Origin: Flavobacteriales bacterium UBA3376
GTDB lineage: Bacteria > Bacteroidota > Bacteroidia > Flavobacteriales > Weeksellaceae
Direction of reading: 5' to 3'
Assembly: GCA_002359055.1 (NCBI GenBank)
Contig: DEQC01000003.1
Location: 1 to 13,836 of the forward strand
Length of the DNA: 13,836 nt
Within the stretch, counting starts at the first letter, position 1. Each line of letters starts with the position of its first letter. Of the stretch, positions 13,392 through 13,836 are shown piece by piece. Position numbers and translations under genes: made by a program. Under the pieces are notes generated by a model. That model was not told the DNA's origin, ran no database searches, and was given only the letters and a program-made list of their open reading frames with translations.

Positions 13392-13836
13392 TTGGGAACG
13401 AAAATAATACGAATAAAGAAAATGATTTCTTGAAGTCTATTTGGCAAAGCCAAAAAGAAGAAAAAACCTATGATTCAAAAGCAATTTTCAAAATGATTCA
13501 TAGAAAATCCATCAATGCTGTTCAATGGCTTTTTATCATTACAGTAATTGAATTTATGATCGGAATTTCTATCTCATTGTGGTTGCTTCTTTCTGGAAAA
13601 CACTTTTTTTCCAACGAAAAAATTGACTTGGTCGGACAAGCAGAATATACCAAAATGGAAAATTTCTCACATTTAGGAATTATCGGTTCCATATTTTTAA
13701 TTGCAATCGTATTTTATTTCTACAGAAAAATTTCCTCAACTCTTGCCGTTCAACAATTGATTCAAAACATTATCAACTTTAGAAAAACAGTGATCGGATT
13801 TATCATTTTTTGGTTGGTCCTCATCATCATACTTAT
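13388..13836 (+). CDS. Multi-pass membrane protein coupled to the ECF sigma gene (partial)
   Basis: An open frame of 149 full codons starts at the ATG overlapping the sigma stop (ATGA) and runs off the end of the window, so the C-terminus is unknown. The N-terminal 45 residues are polar and charged (SIWQSQKEEKTYDSKAIFKMIHRKS), presumably cytoplasmic. Hydrophobic segments follow at about 46-68, 96-112 and 134-149. No zinc-binding HxxxCxxC anti-sigma motif is visible. Coupling to the sigma gene and a soluble N-terminus before the membrane helices suggest an unconventional anti-sigma factor or sigma partner. That is inference; homologues of this type beside flavobacterial ECF genes are usually annotated as hypothetical. 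Confidence 0.8.
   Translation, partial: MIGNENNTNKENDFLKSIWQSQKEEKTYDSKAIFKMIHRKSINAVQWLFIITVIEFMIGISISLWLLLSGKHFFSNEKIDLVGQAEYTKMENFSHLGIIGSIFLIAIVFYFYRKISSTLAVQQLIQNIINFRKTVIGFIIFWLVLIIIL

Noticed and set aside
1..13836. CRISPR array, insertion sequence, prophage, toxin-antitoxin or defence system
   Set aside because: I looked for direct repeats with regular spacers, transposase or integrase motifs and small paired genes and saw none; the genes present are ordinary metabolic, envelope and regulatory ones.

Overview
The window looks like a chromosomal segment of a low-GC member of the Bacteroidota, most likely class Flavobacteriia. Four things point there. The proteins (ExbB-ExbD-ExbD-TonB, MutS2, a lipoprotein with a C-SSDDD export signal, an ECF sigma factor) have the flavobacterial style. 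Genes lack clear Shine-Dalgarno sequences. Several intergenic gaps carry the Bacteroidota promoter element TAnnTTTG. The DNA is strongly A+T rich. I cannot fix the genus.

Layout. At 57-1730 there is a minus-strand FKBP-like surface lipoprotein, a divergent hslR-like S4 RNA-binding protein, and a convergent shikimate kinase whose end overlaps the S4 gene. At 1824-1992 lies a self-contained tRNA-Lys(UUU) unit with promoter and terminator. 1993-2551 has no intact gene but may hold a decayed minus-strand fragment. 2552-4408 is a MutS2 ATPase that is unusually short: most of the usual coiled coil is missing and the protein stops before the Smr domain. After another gene-poor gap, 4763-7759 (minus) is a complete TonB energising operon: exbB, two exbD paralogues and tonB. 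8167-9337 (plus) is an overlapping pair, a PduO-type cobalamin adenosyltransferase and thiamine pyrophosphokinase. 9480-11399 (minus) is a NamZ/DUF1343 exo-muramidase-like secreted protein followed by a HAD phosphatase. Only 13 bases from the namZ start, a LolC/E-type permease starts divergently at 11413 with a TTG codon. At 12720-12817 there is a possible small RNA or attenuated leader. From 12891 to the window edge lie an ECF sigma factor (also TTG start) and a coupled multi-pass membrane protein, which is cut off.

How it fits together. Most of the window is housekeeping and envelope biology: outer-membrane transport energisation (TonB system), lipoprotein handling (LolC/E-like permease, surface lipoprotein), peptidoglycan turnover (NamZ plus a HAD phosphatase), cofactor activation (adenosylcobalamin, thiamine diphosphate), aromatic biosynthesis and stalled-ribosome rescue (HslR, MutS2). 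I see no insertion sequence, prophage, CRISPR array, toxin-antitoxin pair or obvious new multi-gene defence system. The most interesting points are the truncated MutS2, the possible regulatory RNA before the ECF operon, the promoters buried in divergent genes at 11350-11470, the hairpin between exbB and exbD, and the possible link of NamZ with a MurNAc-6-phosphate-type phosphatase.
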